Source of the DNA: a virus
DNA length: 62,304 nucleotides
Virus record (IMG/VR): IMGVR_UViG_3300007722_000013
Location: 1-62,304 of that record
Reading direction: 5' to 3' (one strand)
Made by a program: the position numbers and the translations under genes. Of this stretch, positions 33,149 to 47,200 are shown piece by piece. Below the pieces are notes generated by a model that was given only the letters and a program-made list of their open reading frames with translations, did not search any database and was not told the origin of the DNA. How positions within the stretch are numbered: position 1 is the first letter of the stretch; each line of letters begins with the position of its first letter.

Positions 33149-34429
33149 TCAATTGATTTTAACAATCGCTTCTACAATGCCTTGTTCTTCTGTTAATTTA
33201 TCATTTAATGAACGACCAATAACATTAAACGCTGTTGCTTCTCCGGGCTGGGCAGCTCTTGCCAATCCATTTCCGGCCGAAACAAGTCTATCTCCTTTGC
33301 GCACCAACCCCATAGTGTTGACCGGGACACGTCCTGTCATTGCAACAGCAGGGTGAGTTGTGTCGGTACCAGCAAGACTGTTCATCAGGTAAGCAGCTCG
33401 TGTACTTATGACACCAAACACTTTTTCGCTTAGTTCATCTGTAACTCGAGTGATTTCGTTGGCACCTCCAAGTTCAACAACAGTACCTGCTTCTAGTTCA
33501 GCGTCAGCTGCAAAACGTTCTGCAACGTCGGCGTACTGAGCACTAATGTTTGTGCCACTGATACTGCCAGTGGCACCATTGATTGTCATAGCAGTAGTTG
33601 GTACACCGCCTTTGTTGACATTGAATGTTATGTTGCCGTTGTTAGTTTGATTATACAGTGTTACTGCTGTTCCTGCAACCCCGATTCGGGCATCTTGATT
33701 GGAACCAACCGATAAACCGGTATTGTTCAAAACAGCAAATGTACCTGTTGTTGTTTCCGCAACGTTCTTTAACATAAAGTCGGACGGATCATACCCTTCA
33801 AGTGTTTGAGCAACACTTGCTGTACCCTGGAACAACGGAACTTGCGCACCAACCAGTGTGCTCAGTGTGATACCGGGACGTACTGTTGTGTATCCTGCAA
33901 TAGTGCTAGCCGGAGTAAATGCAGCATCCTTGCTGACAATACCAACAATATTATCTTCAACAAACAATTTAATTACAACGTGTGCTACTGCCACGTTGTC
34001 AGTTATAGAATCAGCAATTGCGCCAGTTGTACCTTGTCCGGATGTAAATGCCGGCCCAACTAGCAAAAATGCACTGCCTGTCCATACTTTAAGCTGTGCA
34101 TTAACTGTGTCAAACCACAAATCGCCTGTTACGTTGTTTGTAGGAGCAGTTGCTTGGGCAGTAGTAGACGAAATCGTTTTCCACTGCGCGCCGTTGTAGG
34201 CTTTCATCAAACCAAGACTACTGTCCCACCAAAGTTGACCAGTTAATGGTGCTCCTGGCGCTGTGGGGTTGGACGAATTTTCCAACAGGTGGATACAGTT
34301 TTCGTTTAAGAATTCACCGTACCCAGCGTAGTTTTTACCAACCAGTATCATTGAACTGGAAGTGTTGATTGTACCATCTGCAACTGTAGCAAAGATTGTA
34401 CCGTCTGTTAAGTTAATTGTATATGCCAT
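33149..34429 (-). CDS. Tail fibre-like protein with G2-type C-terminal domain pattern
   Basis: This 426-residue protein has two G-(Q/D)-L-W-(W/F)-D repeats (near residues 64 and 102), each followed by a K-x-W/Y-N/T-G-x-x strand, as in many phage fibre proteins. The C-terminal 120 residues start A-D-V-A-E-R-F-A-A-D and run through G-T-V-V-E-L-G-G, G-V-I-S-T, M-N-S, G-R-V-P-V, K-G-D and I-G-R-S-L. This is a trimerisation or self-processing type fibre end. Host recognition is the likely role. A late-promoter-like box lies 23 nt upstream. Confidence 0.78.
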   Translation of the reverse strand: MAYTINLTDGTIFATVADGTINTSSSMILVGKNYAGYGEFLNENCIHLLENSSNPTAPGAPLTGQLWWDSSLGLMKAYNGAQWKTISSTTAQATAPTNNVTGDLWFDTVNAQLKVWTGSAFLLVGPAFTSGQGTTGAIADSITDNVAVAHVVIKLFVEDNIVGIVSKDAAFTPASTIAGYTTVRPGITLSTLVGAQVPLFQGTASVAQTLEGYDPSDFMLKNVAETTTGTFAVLNNTGLSVGSNQDARIGVAGTAVTLYNQTNNGNITFNVNKGGVPTTAMTINGATGSISGTNISAQYADVAERFAADAELEAGTVVELGGANEITRVTDELSEKVFGVISTRAAYLMNSLAGTDTTHPAVAMTGRVPVNTMGLVRKGDRLVSAGNGLARAAQPGEATAFNVIGRSLNDKLTEEQGIVEAIVKIN

Positions 34430-34451
34430 TTGTAGCTTACTCCGTTAATTT

Positions 34452-34459
34452 TATTTATG
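34452..34459 (-). promoter_or_regulatory. Candidate T4-type late promoter (CATAAATA)
   Basis: The minus strand reads CATAAATA, 7 of 8 matches to the T4 late box, 23 nt before the fibre gene ATG at 34429. It overlaps the stop codon of the upstream gene. The same octamer occurs in front of gp6. Confidence 0.45.
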
Positions 34460-35075
34460 CTGCACTAAGGTTCGTTAAAGTTTGGATACGAATTGTGTAA
34501 TCAATCTGTATCTGTCTGTTCAAACTCTTTTGCACTGGGTGAAAGATTACATGGGTAATCAAGCGCAGGTCTGTTGCACTGCCGTTCCATGTTTTGAGCC
34601 CTAGCTCGTCAAACACATATTCACCATTGAAATTTGTGCTGTTATCAAACGCTTGTTGTCCATTCGGCTCGCCGTAGTCCAACAAACATGTTACTAAAAT
34701 ATCCGTGTATACCTTGCCAGATGTATGTAATACTTGCATTTTGTTATTGGCAGTATCAGTGTTGGCAGAAGAATTATCATCTACTACTTTGGAATATGTT
34801 TCGTTGTATAAATTAGCATTTTGACCAACTGTGTTTGGCGGCAAATATGTAATAATACCTGTGGGATCTACACTTGATCCACCGTTGCCAAACGCCATTG
34901 AATATATCTGGCCGCCACCTTGAGCAGATGTTCTGTTGCTGAGTGTTTGAGCCATTGCATACGATATATTTTCGTAATGGATTGCGTTCTTTTTGTCCAC
35001 TAATACTTCGCCGGTAGCAGGGACATGGATTTTAACAAATCCTTCAATTTTGGCTAGGCCTGGCTGAAATATCAT
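34455..35075 (-). CDS. Tail structural protein, unknown
   Basis: This 206-residue protein opens with K-I-E-G-F-V-K-I-H, T-G-E-V-L-V-D-K-K-N-A-I-H, a signature start for a group of phage tail proteins. G-G-G-Q-I-Y-S-M-A-F-G-N-G-G and a C-terminal R-Q-I-Q-I-D-Y-T-I-R-I follow. It is likely a baseplate or fibre-attachment component. Its first 25 residues are repeated, diverged, in the 45-residue gene directly upstream. ATGA overlap joins them. Confidence 0.72.
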   Translation of the reverse strand: MIFQPGLAKIEGFVKIHVPATGEVLVDKKNAIHYENISYAMAQTLSNRTSAQGGGQIYSMAFGNGGSSVDPTGIITYLPPNTVGQNANLYNETYSKVVDDNSSANTDTANNKMQVLHTSGKVYTDILVTCLLDYGEPNGQQAFDNSTNFNGEYVFDELGLKTWNGSATDLRLITHVIFHPVQKSLNRQIQIDYTIRIQTLTNLSAA

Positions 35076-35209
35076 GCTCGCTTCTCCACTATAACTTCCT
35101 TGGTTTTTGGGTCAAAAATACGAATATGTCCTTCAACAGAAATAGTCCCAGTTTCCTGGGGTTTTTTGGCCGGTACTGCTGGCTGTTGCGGTGTTGTATT
35201 TTGATTCAT
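35072..35209 (-). CDS. 45-residue tail-region protein, partial paralogue of next gene
   Basis: The gene is below the usual calling length, but it starts 17 nt after the 4809-codon gene with an AAGG site and ends in an ATGA overlap with the next gene. After a Pro/Gln-rich start it reads I-S-V-E-G-H-I-R-I, then T-K-E-V-I-V-E-K-R-A. This matches I-E-G-F-V-K-I and T-G-E-V-L-V-D-K-K-N-A of its neighbour. It looks like a copy of only the N-terminal module. Confidence 0.7.
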   Translation of the reverse strand: MNQNTTPQQPAVPAKKPQETGTISVEGHIRIFDPKTKEVIVEKRA

Positions 35210-35225
35210 ACTTTATTTACCTTGA

Positions 35226-38200
35226 TTATTCGCCCCGTAAAAACCTTGCGGCATCTGTGTCAGTATCTTGCAATGCAACTCCGTTGCTTGGTGTTCCGGC
35301 ACCGGGTGCATACCATGTGACACCACGTTGAACCAAGATAGTAATCTCGGCCCCGTCTGCTGGCGCAGTGTCAAACAACACAGTTACCGGATTTTCGTTA
35401 GTAACTGTGTATCCGGCTGTTTGCAACGTGCCGCCTACATACACTTCGATTGCTTCAATATCAACAGTACTATCAGCACCTGACACATCTATCAGCGAAG
35501 CAACAAATGATGTTGTTACACCATTGCCAAGATTTATACCCGACACCAATGGATAAGGTACGGTGGACACAATATAGTTTTGATATTGTGATTCTAATAG
35601 ATTACCACGACTGATGTTGTAAACGTCTGTGTTTATGGCATGGCTGGCTGCGCCTGTTCCTGCTGTGCCGCGACGTAATCCACTTACAGTATTGGCATTG
35701 GTGTCACGAGTACGGTACATAATTCGTTCGCCATCTATAGTCAACAGTCCCCAAATATTGCTAGTTAAATTTGGTTGATTAAGTGCAGCAGCGTTGTAAA
35801 CATGAATTGTATCGTCAGTGGCACTCAATGCCTGAGTCAAGTATGTTGTGGTTGCTGAAGTAATTCGATAAGTTGCTTGGACTTTGCGCATGTCTTGGAA
35901 TATGCGGAATGCCATTGCTGCCGGAGCAATACTTAAAGTAAACTCGGTAATCATCACAGTATCCGTAGCCGACAATGTGTATCCACCTGCTAGTACAATT
36001 TCGTTGTTGACAATTGTGTAATCAACATTGTTGAATATCAAGCGACCGTTCAATGTGACAAACAATCGATCTGGATCTGTGTTTGTATGGTCCAAGAATA
36101 AGTTGTTGAGTGATACTGCTTGTGTTGCACTGTAATCAAATGTTCCAGCTTCGTTGATCACTATGCCAACATCAAAGTTCAAACTATCAAATGGTTCTGT
36201 CAGCGTTTGTGTGCCGCCCACCGGACCAACATACACTTGTGTCAACAAATCTTGCTGACGAGTGTCATTCCAACTTATTACGGAAATAATTTCACCAGTG
36301 ACTGGCACAAGGCCACCGTACTGGTTAAACAACAGTTGGTCTCCGTTTATCACTGCTTGTGCATTGGTTGTTACACAAATTAAAATCTTTTCGCCATCTG
36401 ATGGTGTTGTAGCAAATATTACAGAACGAGGCGTTTCTGTATCATACGGCTCTACCAGGTAATCAATATTAAGAATCAACGGAACATCGTTCATGTATAC
36501 ACGAACTTCGTTATCGGCAATCAAGGCTTGACTAAATCCCAACCGCTGCGGTAACAAATATTCACTTGTGCCGTCGGCCAAGTATTGTGCGCCAGCAGCA
36601 GTTCTAACACGACGGCCACCAACGCTGACGTAGACATTGTCTGGGTTGGTATACTCCATGTTGTAATTTACTGTGTAACTGTATTGATTGGTGACACCTG
36701 TAATATTTTGAGTAACCGGAAGTGCCCAGCTATAATCTACTGTAGCATTATCAACAGTTGTTAATCCAATGGCCCCGATCATCAAATAATCAGCTGCAGT
36801 ATAAGTTTCTCCAAATGTCAACAATGTGCTTGTGGTGCCATTGCTGGCATAGGTGTAATTGATAGTTAAACTGCCATTGACAAATATAACAAACTCTTCA
36901 ATCAACGAAAATTGAACAGGAACTACCAACAAGTTTCCAACTTCGTCGCCGTTGAACGAACGCTTGAGTAACTGGTTTCCGCCACCAATTTCATATAGCG
37001 ACAGTGATATCACTTGACCTACATTTACATCATTGCTGGTTATTGTTATAGTTTGATTTGCCCAATTGGCTGTGTAATCTACGTTACGATACAACACCAA
37101 CCCAGTTGTTTGATTTACTACAAACATTGTAGCAGGGGTTGTTTCTAATCCAGCAAAACTAAATGTTTCCTGAAGTGTTGTTACCTTGTATTTTTGTAGT
37201 TCAATGCGGAAACCATGTCCATCACGCGCCCAGTCTGCACCTGGTGTTGTGTAAACGCGCATATCCAGCGTGTCAAACTCGCTGCCGGGCACTAGTTCTT
37301 CTGGAGCATAACTTGAATATGTGTCAATATATTCTCCGCCATCTGCGTTGATGCTGGTGGCCAGCGTTCCCAAATACGGATCGTTATATGGGCTTTCGTA
37401 AATAGCATCCAATATAGTTTGATCGTAAGTGGGTTTTCCTTCCGGACCATATGTTAAATTATCAAAAGGTGTTGTGTCAAACGGTGCCAAGTCAAAGCCT
37501 GGGTATTGGTCATATCCTACTCCGAACATTTGTACGCCTGGGTATTCAACTCCGTCAATCAGCAATGGTAAACTTAATCCGGGCTCGTTGACAGTAGGAG
37601 TATAAAATCCCATTGTACGATCAACGCCGCTCAGCAAAGCAGGGCTAACTATTGTCCACTGATCTGGATCAAAGGTACTACTTTGAATTCCTGGGCTGTC
37701 ATCGGCATCAGCTTGCCACACACGATTTAAATAACGCACTTGTGTGCCATTGTCGTAGTTTGCGTCAGCTTGCCATTCAACAATATCAGACGAGTATTCG
37801 TATCTGTCGTACTTGATTCTGGTAGTGACTTGGCGAACCAACTCATTGCCCATTGTTACTGCGGCAGCTGCGCCTGTACCGTTGCCACCAGTAAATGTTA
37901 TTGTAGCAGTGGTTGTGTAGCTGCTGCCATAATTGTCAATTGTAACTCCGGTGACCTGGCCTGCGCCGTTGATTATAGCAGTCATTTCTGCTTGTTCAAC
38001 ACTGTTGCCAGTCACTGTGATTGTTGGCGCAACTGTGTAACCAGTGCCGCCGCTTGTAATAACAACGCTTTGAATACTCAATGTGTGATTGGCGTACCAT
38101 TCGTCCCATGGCGTTTGTGCCCACACTGTTGAGTTGGACAATGTGTCAGCATTAAAGTTTGTATTGCTGACCGCCGTTGACTGTGTGTATGGCAACAATA

Positions 38201-41200
38201 CTGGGCTAATAAATTCCGGAACAGTTAATGTTGAATCCCAGTATGATGGTATGTCAAAGTCGGTTACTGACCCAGGGAAAGCATCGTTGCCGTTGTAAGA
38301 CAAATTAAACTCACGAATTTGTGTGTGGTAAGGTTTAACTTCTTGTATATAGTTCAATACAAAATCTTGATTGTCTTGGTTGTAAAACTGGTACGGTAAC
38401 AAATTGCGGATCTTGTGATCTACATCAATCAAACTGGTTTTGATTAACCATTCGGGTGCTGCAAATTCGCTCATTATATATTCAAACACCAGTGTCAACG
38501 CACGGTTACGTTCAATCAACAATTCATCAACAAACAACTGTTCGTTAATTGCTTGAATAATCTTGCGAGTTTCAATCACCGGCTCTTGATCAAAATATTG
38601 TGCATCAAATACTTCTACGTCAAACCCAAAATTGCCAGCAGCATAATTCCATAATGACTTGCTGAATTCAATTGTGCCATCCTCTAAGCCTACACGATCC
38701 CATCCAAGATCGGTACGTTGATAAATTTCAAATTTGCCTGTTCCCAGTGCGTTGGTTACTTTAACGCTGGCACCCACTGGTGCAGTGTTTAACGTTAGTG
38801 CAGACAGTCCGGCGTAGTTTGATACTGTGGCCACAGGGTTTAGATTTTTATTATAGCCAATCAAGTACCAGTCAATGTAACTCCAGTAACGACGTGTGTC
38901 GTAGTTTTGCACACGAATCAAAGTTAACTTTCTTGATCCAAATAGTGATCCTGCAACAACGTCGTATATTGTCCAAAACCCAGAATTGGTTGAATCAGAC
39001 ACTACCAAATATTTGTATCCATAAGGCACAATACTTAAATTTTGATAACTCAATTCATCTAGGTTGGCAATACGCTTGTTCCACGCACCTGAGCTGGCCG
39101 ACGGCTCAGGCTCTCTGCTGTTGAGTATTGTAAAGTTCTTTGTTTCGCTAACAGGATACTGTGCCACAACTGTGTTGGCTCGTCCAAGATAATTTTCCAA
39201 TGCCAAGAAACGATCAACAAACATGCTTTGACGTGGGCGGAATTCAACACCATAGCGCATTGCTGGACTCAATTCAGCATCTGGCACATTGGCGCCCAAC
39301 AGGTTGATACCAGAGAAACTGTCTTGTAGTTTTAAGTATAAACTATCGCTTAGGAAACTGTTGCTGCGCCCGGCAGCAATTAATTCGTATTCTTGGTGTA
39401 CATTGTCGTCATTTACCAAACGATCGTATTCGATATGCAAAATTGTGTCTTGAGCACTTACCAAATCAAGCACATTGTATATTGCAACGGTGCTTGCATC
39501 CAATGGTGCAAGATATGCAATACCACTGGCACGTGGATATTCAATATAGTTGGCAATTGCAGTGGTGCTGAGTTTTTTGCCTGCTGCAGTATTGACTGTA
39601 GAAATATTTCTTACCCAGAAATAATAACGAGTAGCAAAAATATTTTCAGAATTTAATTCAGCACGAGTAGTAAAACTCAAGAAGCTCAATGGAGTTCCTG
39701 GGCCTGTATAGTTAGAAGGTGTTACATCACTTTCGATCCACTGATAAACGTCAATACGGCTGCCCGGGAATGTCTGTCCCCATCGACGGCTTGCGTAAAC
39801 AATATCGTCTTGATTTGGATCAATGAAACGAACTGAGTTGGTGTCCCACCAAATTTGACCAACTCTTAAAGCACTCCACGGATTGCCAACATTATGAATC
39901 GGGCCATTGCTGTAATTTGCAGGATCCACTGCACCAATGTAATCAATGTTTTCACGGGCAACACCAAGTATCTTGCCTTGCAATGGATTGAAGAAATCCA
40001 AATAACTAGTAACTTGTGATTCTAATTTATCATACATGTAAACAGAATTCAGCAAAGCAACATCTACCACGGGTGTTTGCTGATGTTTCACTGCCCATGC
40101 TTGTTTGCGTTCAGGGTTGTCAAATATAACAACTTGACCAAAATTAGCAAATTGGCTGTCTTCTAGATCGTTACCAGGAGCGCCAACCAACAGTTTGCTT
40201 GTTACGTAACTGAGTCCTGTTCCGTAGTTGTCCAGCTCGTTGGTTTTGTTGTTGTACAATTGTTGGCCAAACACAAACTTGCCAGGGTCGGTCACTGTGT
40301 CTGTTGCACTTGGCAAATAATCAAATGTGTACGCTACGCCACTTTGTACGATTGTAGTTGAGAATATTGTGCTACGGTCATCAAAGTAAGTTGCATTGGC
40401 ATCAAATGTAACTGGCTGATACATGTTGCCATTTGGCGCGCCAACAACCAAAGTTGATGCAGTTGAGTCAACAGTCAGACTAGCACCAAAGCGAGCAAAT
40501 TGGCTTGGATTTGGACTTGTGATAGTTTGTGTATATGAATAGTTCACAAAGCCAATGTTGACAAACGCTGTGCCAGTAAGCCCAGGCAATACGTTCAATT
40601 TTGTTCCTGGCAATGCAGCAGCAGAGTTTATAACACTGATAGTCAATATGCCAGACACTACACGAATTATAGTTCCGCTGGCCGGTGTGCTACCAAATGT
40701 AACAATGCCAGTAGTGTTGTTGTAAGTGTAATTGACATTTATTGTTTGCAACACAGTGTCGGCGTATACCACTAGCGTATAGCTGTTGTATTTTGAATAT
40801 GTTACACCAATGTCAAACGTTTTTACAAGTCCGTTGGCGGTAAAGTACACATCGTCGCTGACTGCGGCTGTGACGTTTGGAATACCAATTCCGTCATTCA
40901 ACGCAGCAATTGCTGTAACTAATCCTGCTACATTGTTGTTGGGAATTGCTGGTACAGCAACTTGATAATTGTTGACGCGAATTGTATCTCCTGCTGTTAA
41001 ACTTGGATTTGCAACAGGTGATGAAATTATTCCGTACACACGAGCTTGATTAACGTTGCGCTGTACTGCGCCAGTGTCATCGTTGGCATTTTGCGGTGCA
41101 CCCGAATAAATGCTACAGTTTGTTGAGCATAAATCTACATCCCATCCAAATTGTGCTTGATAAATTGGCGTGTTGTCTGCTGTTTGATTAACAGTATCCC

Positions 41201-44200
41201 ATGTGGATGTAGTTACAATTTGCTGCACTTGATTGAATATGTTGCTTTCAATTTCAACAATGTCGCCGACTGTCAATACAACAGCACTGGTCAATACAAC
41301 ATCGCTGCCAACTATGTTGAATCCACCGTTGATGTATTGTGCAGCATTGGTCAAGAACACATTGTTGATCAATACGCTAACAGGCGCTGCAGACCCTGAC
41401 GGCAATGCAAAAGTTGTTGTGCCAGTTTCGTTTATACCAATTTGGTATCTCAACACACTACGATCGTAAACATATGTGCTGCCTGACTCCAACGTGCTAA
41501 CAATGGTTGTTGGAGCACCAATTACAACTTGACGTCCGTCGGTTGAAGCAGCAACACTATAACCAAAGTTGGCGCTGCCTGCTGGACCAGCAATTTTGTC
41601 AATGTATCTGAAATATGTTTTGGCTAATGCATTGATTATAGCACCAGCAGCTGGATTGGATCCAGCTTCAAATGTAACTGTTGTTCCGGTAAATGTATAA
41701 TCAATGTACGGACGCTGTACCAAGCCGTTGACTATCAATGTAAACGAGTTGGTGGTGGTTGCAGTATACAAATACTCTGCTAAATCAAAGTTACTTGTAT
41801 TGTCAACGCCAGACCCAGCAGTAGTAAATGTAACAATGCCGCCAACGGTCACAGTTGATACTGTGACAACCAAATCATTTGCGGGTGATGTTCCACCACC
41901 AATGCTGGCAGCATTGATTGTAACAGTGTCGCCTATGGAATAATCCAAGCCAGGTGCAGTCAACTGCACAGCATATGTTCCGCGAGTACGGTCAACTGTG
42001 AATTTTGCTTGTGAACCTGCCCCAGATGTGGAATCTTGCGTTACGCTGTAATAAACTTGATGATCAAGCTGAGTGGCTTCGCGACGTGCAATTACAATTG
42101 TTAATCTAGATTCCGGAGCAGTAGTAAACAATACTGCATTTGCACTTAATGTATAATCAACACCTTCTATTTGTGCAGTATTGTTAACAACAACTACCAT
42201 TTGACCTGGTTGTGTGTAATCAACAATAATATTGTCTGAAAATGCATATTGCTGAGTTGTGCCATCTGATGTGTATGTAACTGACTGCGGTGCTGAGTCA
42301 GCACGCCCGTATGCATAAACTGCATTTTCGGCAGGTGCTCCAACATAAACAATACGTTCGTCTTTGCTTATTGCAACTGATGTGCCAAAACTTCCTGCAC
42401 TAGCAGCATAGTCCGGTGCAACCAACAATTGAGGCTGTGTAAACGCGCCCGAAGCAGACCGGTTGATAATTGATGCATACCCAACACCGCCGAAGCTGAG
42501 ACTTGCTCCTGCCACTGCCCAAGTTTTATTACCAAAATCAATATTGTTTCCGTAACCCAACGTTCCGGGTGCAGTTAAGAACAACAAACTATCTTCAACG
42601 TATTCCCCAGCAGTGCCGCGCTGGTAAGGATATACTGCACCTGTTGCTGTGCTGGTCGAGTCATTGTAATAAGCAGGTGCGCCTACTAGTGCAGCAAGAT
42701 TGTCATATGTTTGTGCAACACTTGTACCGTAACCAGTATTTTCTACAGGCAGATTCTGTGTTAAAGAATAGTTGTCAGCAAAGACATCTTGTTTCTCTAA
42801 CACTTCCCATAACCCAGTGCCGTTGTTGTCAACCCAGGCCAGTGCGCCAGGCATCATGTCATCAGCGTATGATAATGAAGCAATGTCACTTGCTTGCGAC
42901 ACACGCATTGTGTCAAGATAAAACGCTAACCCAGACCCGGTTGCAGTGGTTTGATTGGTGTTGGGGAATGAATACGCTACTGTCAATGTAGTCGGTGTTG
43001 GTGTTGTTAGCACACGGAATACTCCGTTGACTGACTCGTTGAAGAAACGCACAATCAACAAATTGCCGCGCGTTAAATTGTGTATTGCTGAGAATGCAAA
43101 TAAACTTGTTCCGTCTAGATTATCACTGACACGAGTAATTTTTCCAGGTGTTTGTGTTGCACGGTATACATTCCAGTCAACACTATTTGTTTTGGCTACC
43201 CAAATGCGTGTTCCTGCGCCAATGTTGTTGAGCTCTGCTGCAATAGAACTTGGATCGTCTAATGAAAATACTGTGATATCAACATCATCAATGTTTACAT
43301 AACCTGCACTGGGCAAAGCTGTGTCCGTGATAGTAGATGTTGTTGTGGGAAGAACATTGGTTGATGTTAATTTGTAGCTTTGGTTCCATACATCATTCAA
43401 GTATACAGTTTGATTTGCTACACTTGTTTCACCAACATCAACAACTTGAATTGTTGATGGATCACTTTGTAACAACGCTTCGTTCAGTTGCAATTCAAAA
43501 TAGCTACGGTTTGCATTGGCTCCGTATGTGCCACGGCGGATAGCCCAGTTTTCGTAGATCTGATAATCAGCAACTTCCTTGCCAAGGTTTGCACCTGTGA
43601 ATATTTCAGCAGCAAGCGTTGTGCCTTTGGTGCCAATGAATTGTTGATATAGATTAACTTGGCTTGTGTCGTCAAGATTCAACGCAACCATATAGTCCCG
43701 TGGCTGGAATCCAATCAATCCAAAACTTAATAAATCAGTATCACGCTCTAAGTTGGTTGTTTGTGTATTGTAACTATTGGCCAGTTGGTCTGCTTTGTTG
43801 GCAATGTTGGGCAATAGGCCTTTTTGTATTTTTGTGTAATCGCTCTTGACCCAGTCAGAGTAAACAAATTCTATCTTTGGTTGCACAATTGTCTGTGCTG
43901 ACCAGTAATTGTTTTTAAAGTTTACAATTTCGCCTTTGGCGTACTTGCGATTTGATACCCAGTTTTGAACATTGTCCTGATTAAGAATAAAGCCCTGGGC
44001 ATTCAATGTTCCTTCCCACTCAGTGGTGGTCATTGCCACCACATTGATACGATTTTGTCTCGCAGCAGTTGTTGGGTTATAAATTAAATCGTTAAAGATA
44101 CTGACATTGTCAAGAATTACAAGATTTTCATAACTTGTGTAACGCAAGTTGGCATACGCAATTGCTTGGCCATTGGTGCTGGTAACACTAAATCTATTTT

Positions 44201-47200
44201 CTAAACGTTCAATAGTTAAATTTCTAGCATCAAACGGCAAGCGGTTTTGATCCAACATTATATTTTCAATGTTTTGCATCATGACATTGTCAATTACTGC
44301 ACCTGGTTTTTCAGCAATCAATTGATTTGCTGCAGGGTTTAAATTGATTAAACTATTAAGTCCCCATCCTTGGTTGGCCCAGTATAAAAATTCTCTTGCC
44401 ATTTGTTGCCAGTCGAGCGGATATCCATTTTCTCTGTCTTCGCCGAAAATCAATCCTTGAGTGGTCAAGTATTGCCCGTAACTTAACAAAAAGTCAACCA
44501 ATGACGATTGATTTGTGAATACAAATCCGTACGGCACTTGCACAACATCTGTTGAGTACTGTTTTGGTACACGAACCACACTGCCACCTGCTGAAACTGT
44601 TTGCAATTGACCATTGGCACGGCTGGCCAATATATTAAAATATGCGTCAGTGGTGCTGTATCCAAGCACAGCATATCCGTTTTCAACTGCTTGCACAATA
44701 ACAGCGCTGTACGCAATTGAACTAAACGGCACGTTCTTGTACAACATCAAGTTGTAACTTTCGTCTGGCAATAACAAACTAGAATTTTGACTGTCAGGGC
44801 TAGAACGCTCGGTATATACTTTGAGATATTGCTTGTCTGTAAAACTGGCTGTTCTCCAGCATAGGCGCACATCAAGACTTGCCAACGCATCTTCTAACGC
44901 GTCAGTTGAATTGATACCCAACTGTTGATTGTAATCAACTATCCAGTTGATATAACTTGCTTTGCTAACAGGAGTCACTGTCCCATTGGTCGAAACATTG
45001 CCGCCATAAACTTGAACACCATTGGCATCCAATCTATAACGTCCGTTGTATAGATATTGGCCAAGGTCGGTGTCGTATTTGTAAAGGTCGCGGTCAGCAA
45101 ACAAGCTGAAGAATTCTGCAGGACGTGTCAGTGCCAATAACCGCATAACTGCAAATGGATAGCTACTGCTTGTCCACCATGCAGCTTCAGCGGGGCCGCC
45201 ATCGCCTACTATCCAGCTCTTACGGAAAGCATTGGGATTGTATGATCCAACTACGCTTTGCAGTGGTGACAGCAATGCACCTTCAGAGCCAGAAGGAATA
45301 AAATATGTTGACAAGTTTGGACGCTTGTATTTTTCAATCACATAAGGTGCCAGTGGGTCAGCCACATACCCAGCTTGAATGTCATCCCACAATATCAAGT
45401 TATCACTTGTGTAAGGAACAGGGCCATACCGGTTGGCCCACCATGTAGGCTGTTGACTGAACCCAAGCATTTCCCACGGTGTAGTAGATGGACTCAATGT
45501 ATCATAAAAGTCTCTGTAAATTCCTCGCCATGCTCCGAGCAATGGCTCATTTTTTTGTTTGTCGCCTGCTTGGTCGTAGTTGTATGTGAACTCGTTACTA
45601 CTGATATATTGTTGAGTTTTAAAGTCAATCTTGTTTTGGCCAATCCAGGTTAAGAAACTTTCACTGAGTATATTTGTAATTTCAGCAGCAGTGTAATCTG
45701 TTGTTCTGAAGTATCCGGGTATTACATTATCTGCAACAAGTGGCACTGGATTGTTTTGAGTTTTTAAGTTGTTAAACACTCTACGTTCAAATTCCAACAA
45801 CACATCGTCGCGCAGGTCACCAAATGCAGCAGTGATACTGCCGTCGTGTCCACGAATTACGTTTGTAGGATTAACATAGTTTGTATCCAAAAACATTTCA
45901 GGCTTGTAAGCTCCGTACAATCCCAGCTTGGTAGGTGTATTGGGAACAAAACTTCCGGTGGTGGTGGTGTACTCGCGAATTGTAACTATGTCTCCAACCG
46001 CTAGTGTTGCAGAAACATTGATACGTGGTCCATCTGTGGCCACTGTGTAATTGTAGTTTAATGTCAGCAAGTTACCATTTAGATAAACCAACACACCTAA
46101 AAAGTTAGCAGATGTAAACGTATATGTTTGAACAGTATCAAACACACCTGTGGTGATTGGAGTAACAGTGTGATTTACTTCTGTATAAACACTTCCGCTT
46201 GGAATCATGTCGCTGTAGAAGAAACTGTTTACAGTTGATTTGCCCAGACTCATATCTGTAATAATAGAATCAAGAATCTGGCTTGTTGTGTATGTGCCCC
46301 ATTCACTTAGAATAGAATTTTCTAACATTCTATTTTTAAATTTATTATATTCTCTATCGTTAAACTCTAATGATTTAAATATATTATACTCAGGTTCTCT
46401 CATAAAAAAGCCAGCCAGCGTTGCTGGAGAACTTTGTTGTAATATTGTTGTGCCATATTGGCTGATATTACCCAAGTCACGAGTATTGTTGGAACCGTTT
46501 ATTTTACCTGAAAAATCTATTAGATTTTCTGCAATACTTTCGTAATGTGTTCGTACTGTGCCAAGTGTAAACGAACTACTATTTGCGTTGAACGGATTAT
46601 TTTCTAAGTTAACAGGAACTTTGTAGAATCCTGTTTTGCTGACTTGATTGCTCAGTGCTTGCACTTCAATTACTGAGCCGGGAAGATAAATTTTATCAAG
46701 CGTAATTACAGTTGTGGCAGCATTTCTTGTAACTGTGTAATCGCCTGGCAATACAAATTCATTTGCCACATACAATAAAATTGGAGGAACTACTGTGTTT
46801 TCAGAAACAACAATGTCCAATTGTAAAGACCGGCCGTCATATGTGAATTGGAACTGCTGACGAATTTGACTTGGTGCAACTGCAACTTCCCAACCAATGT
46901 TGCGCGAATACAAAACACGGTCTGCATACTGGTATACAAAACCAGCACTGACATTGCCAACAACACCAGATGTACCAGTTACATAGTTAAATGTATCAAC
47001 GTATAAGTTGTTATCAAACACAATATCGCCAATGTTGGCAAGACTCAAATAACGAATCGGAAATGCCAACACAGGGTCTGCTGTTCCTGTGCCTGTTGCA
47101 TAGCTGAATAGTTTACTGCCAACAAAAGTAGAACTAGGGTATGTTGTTTGGTTGCTAAAACTTACACCAGCAGAATCAAACACATCGAACAAAGGTGCTT

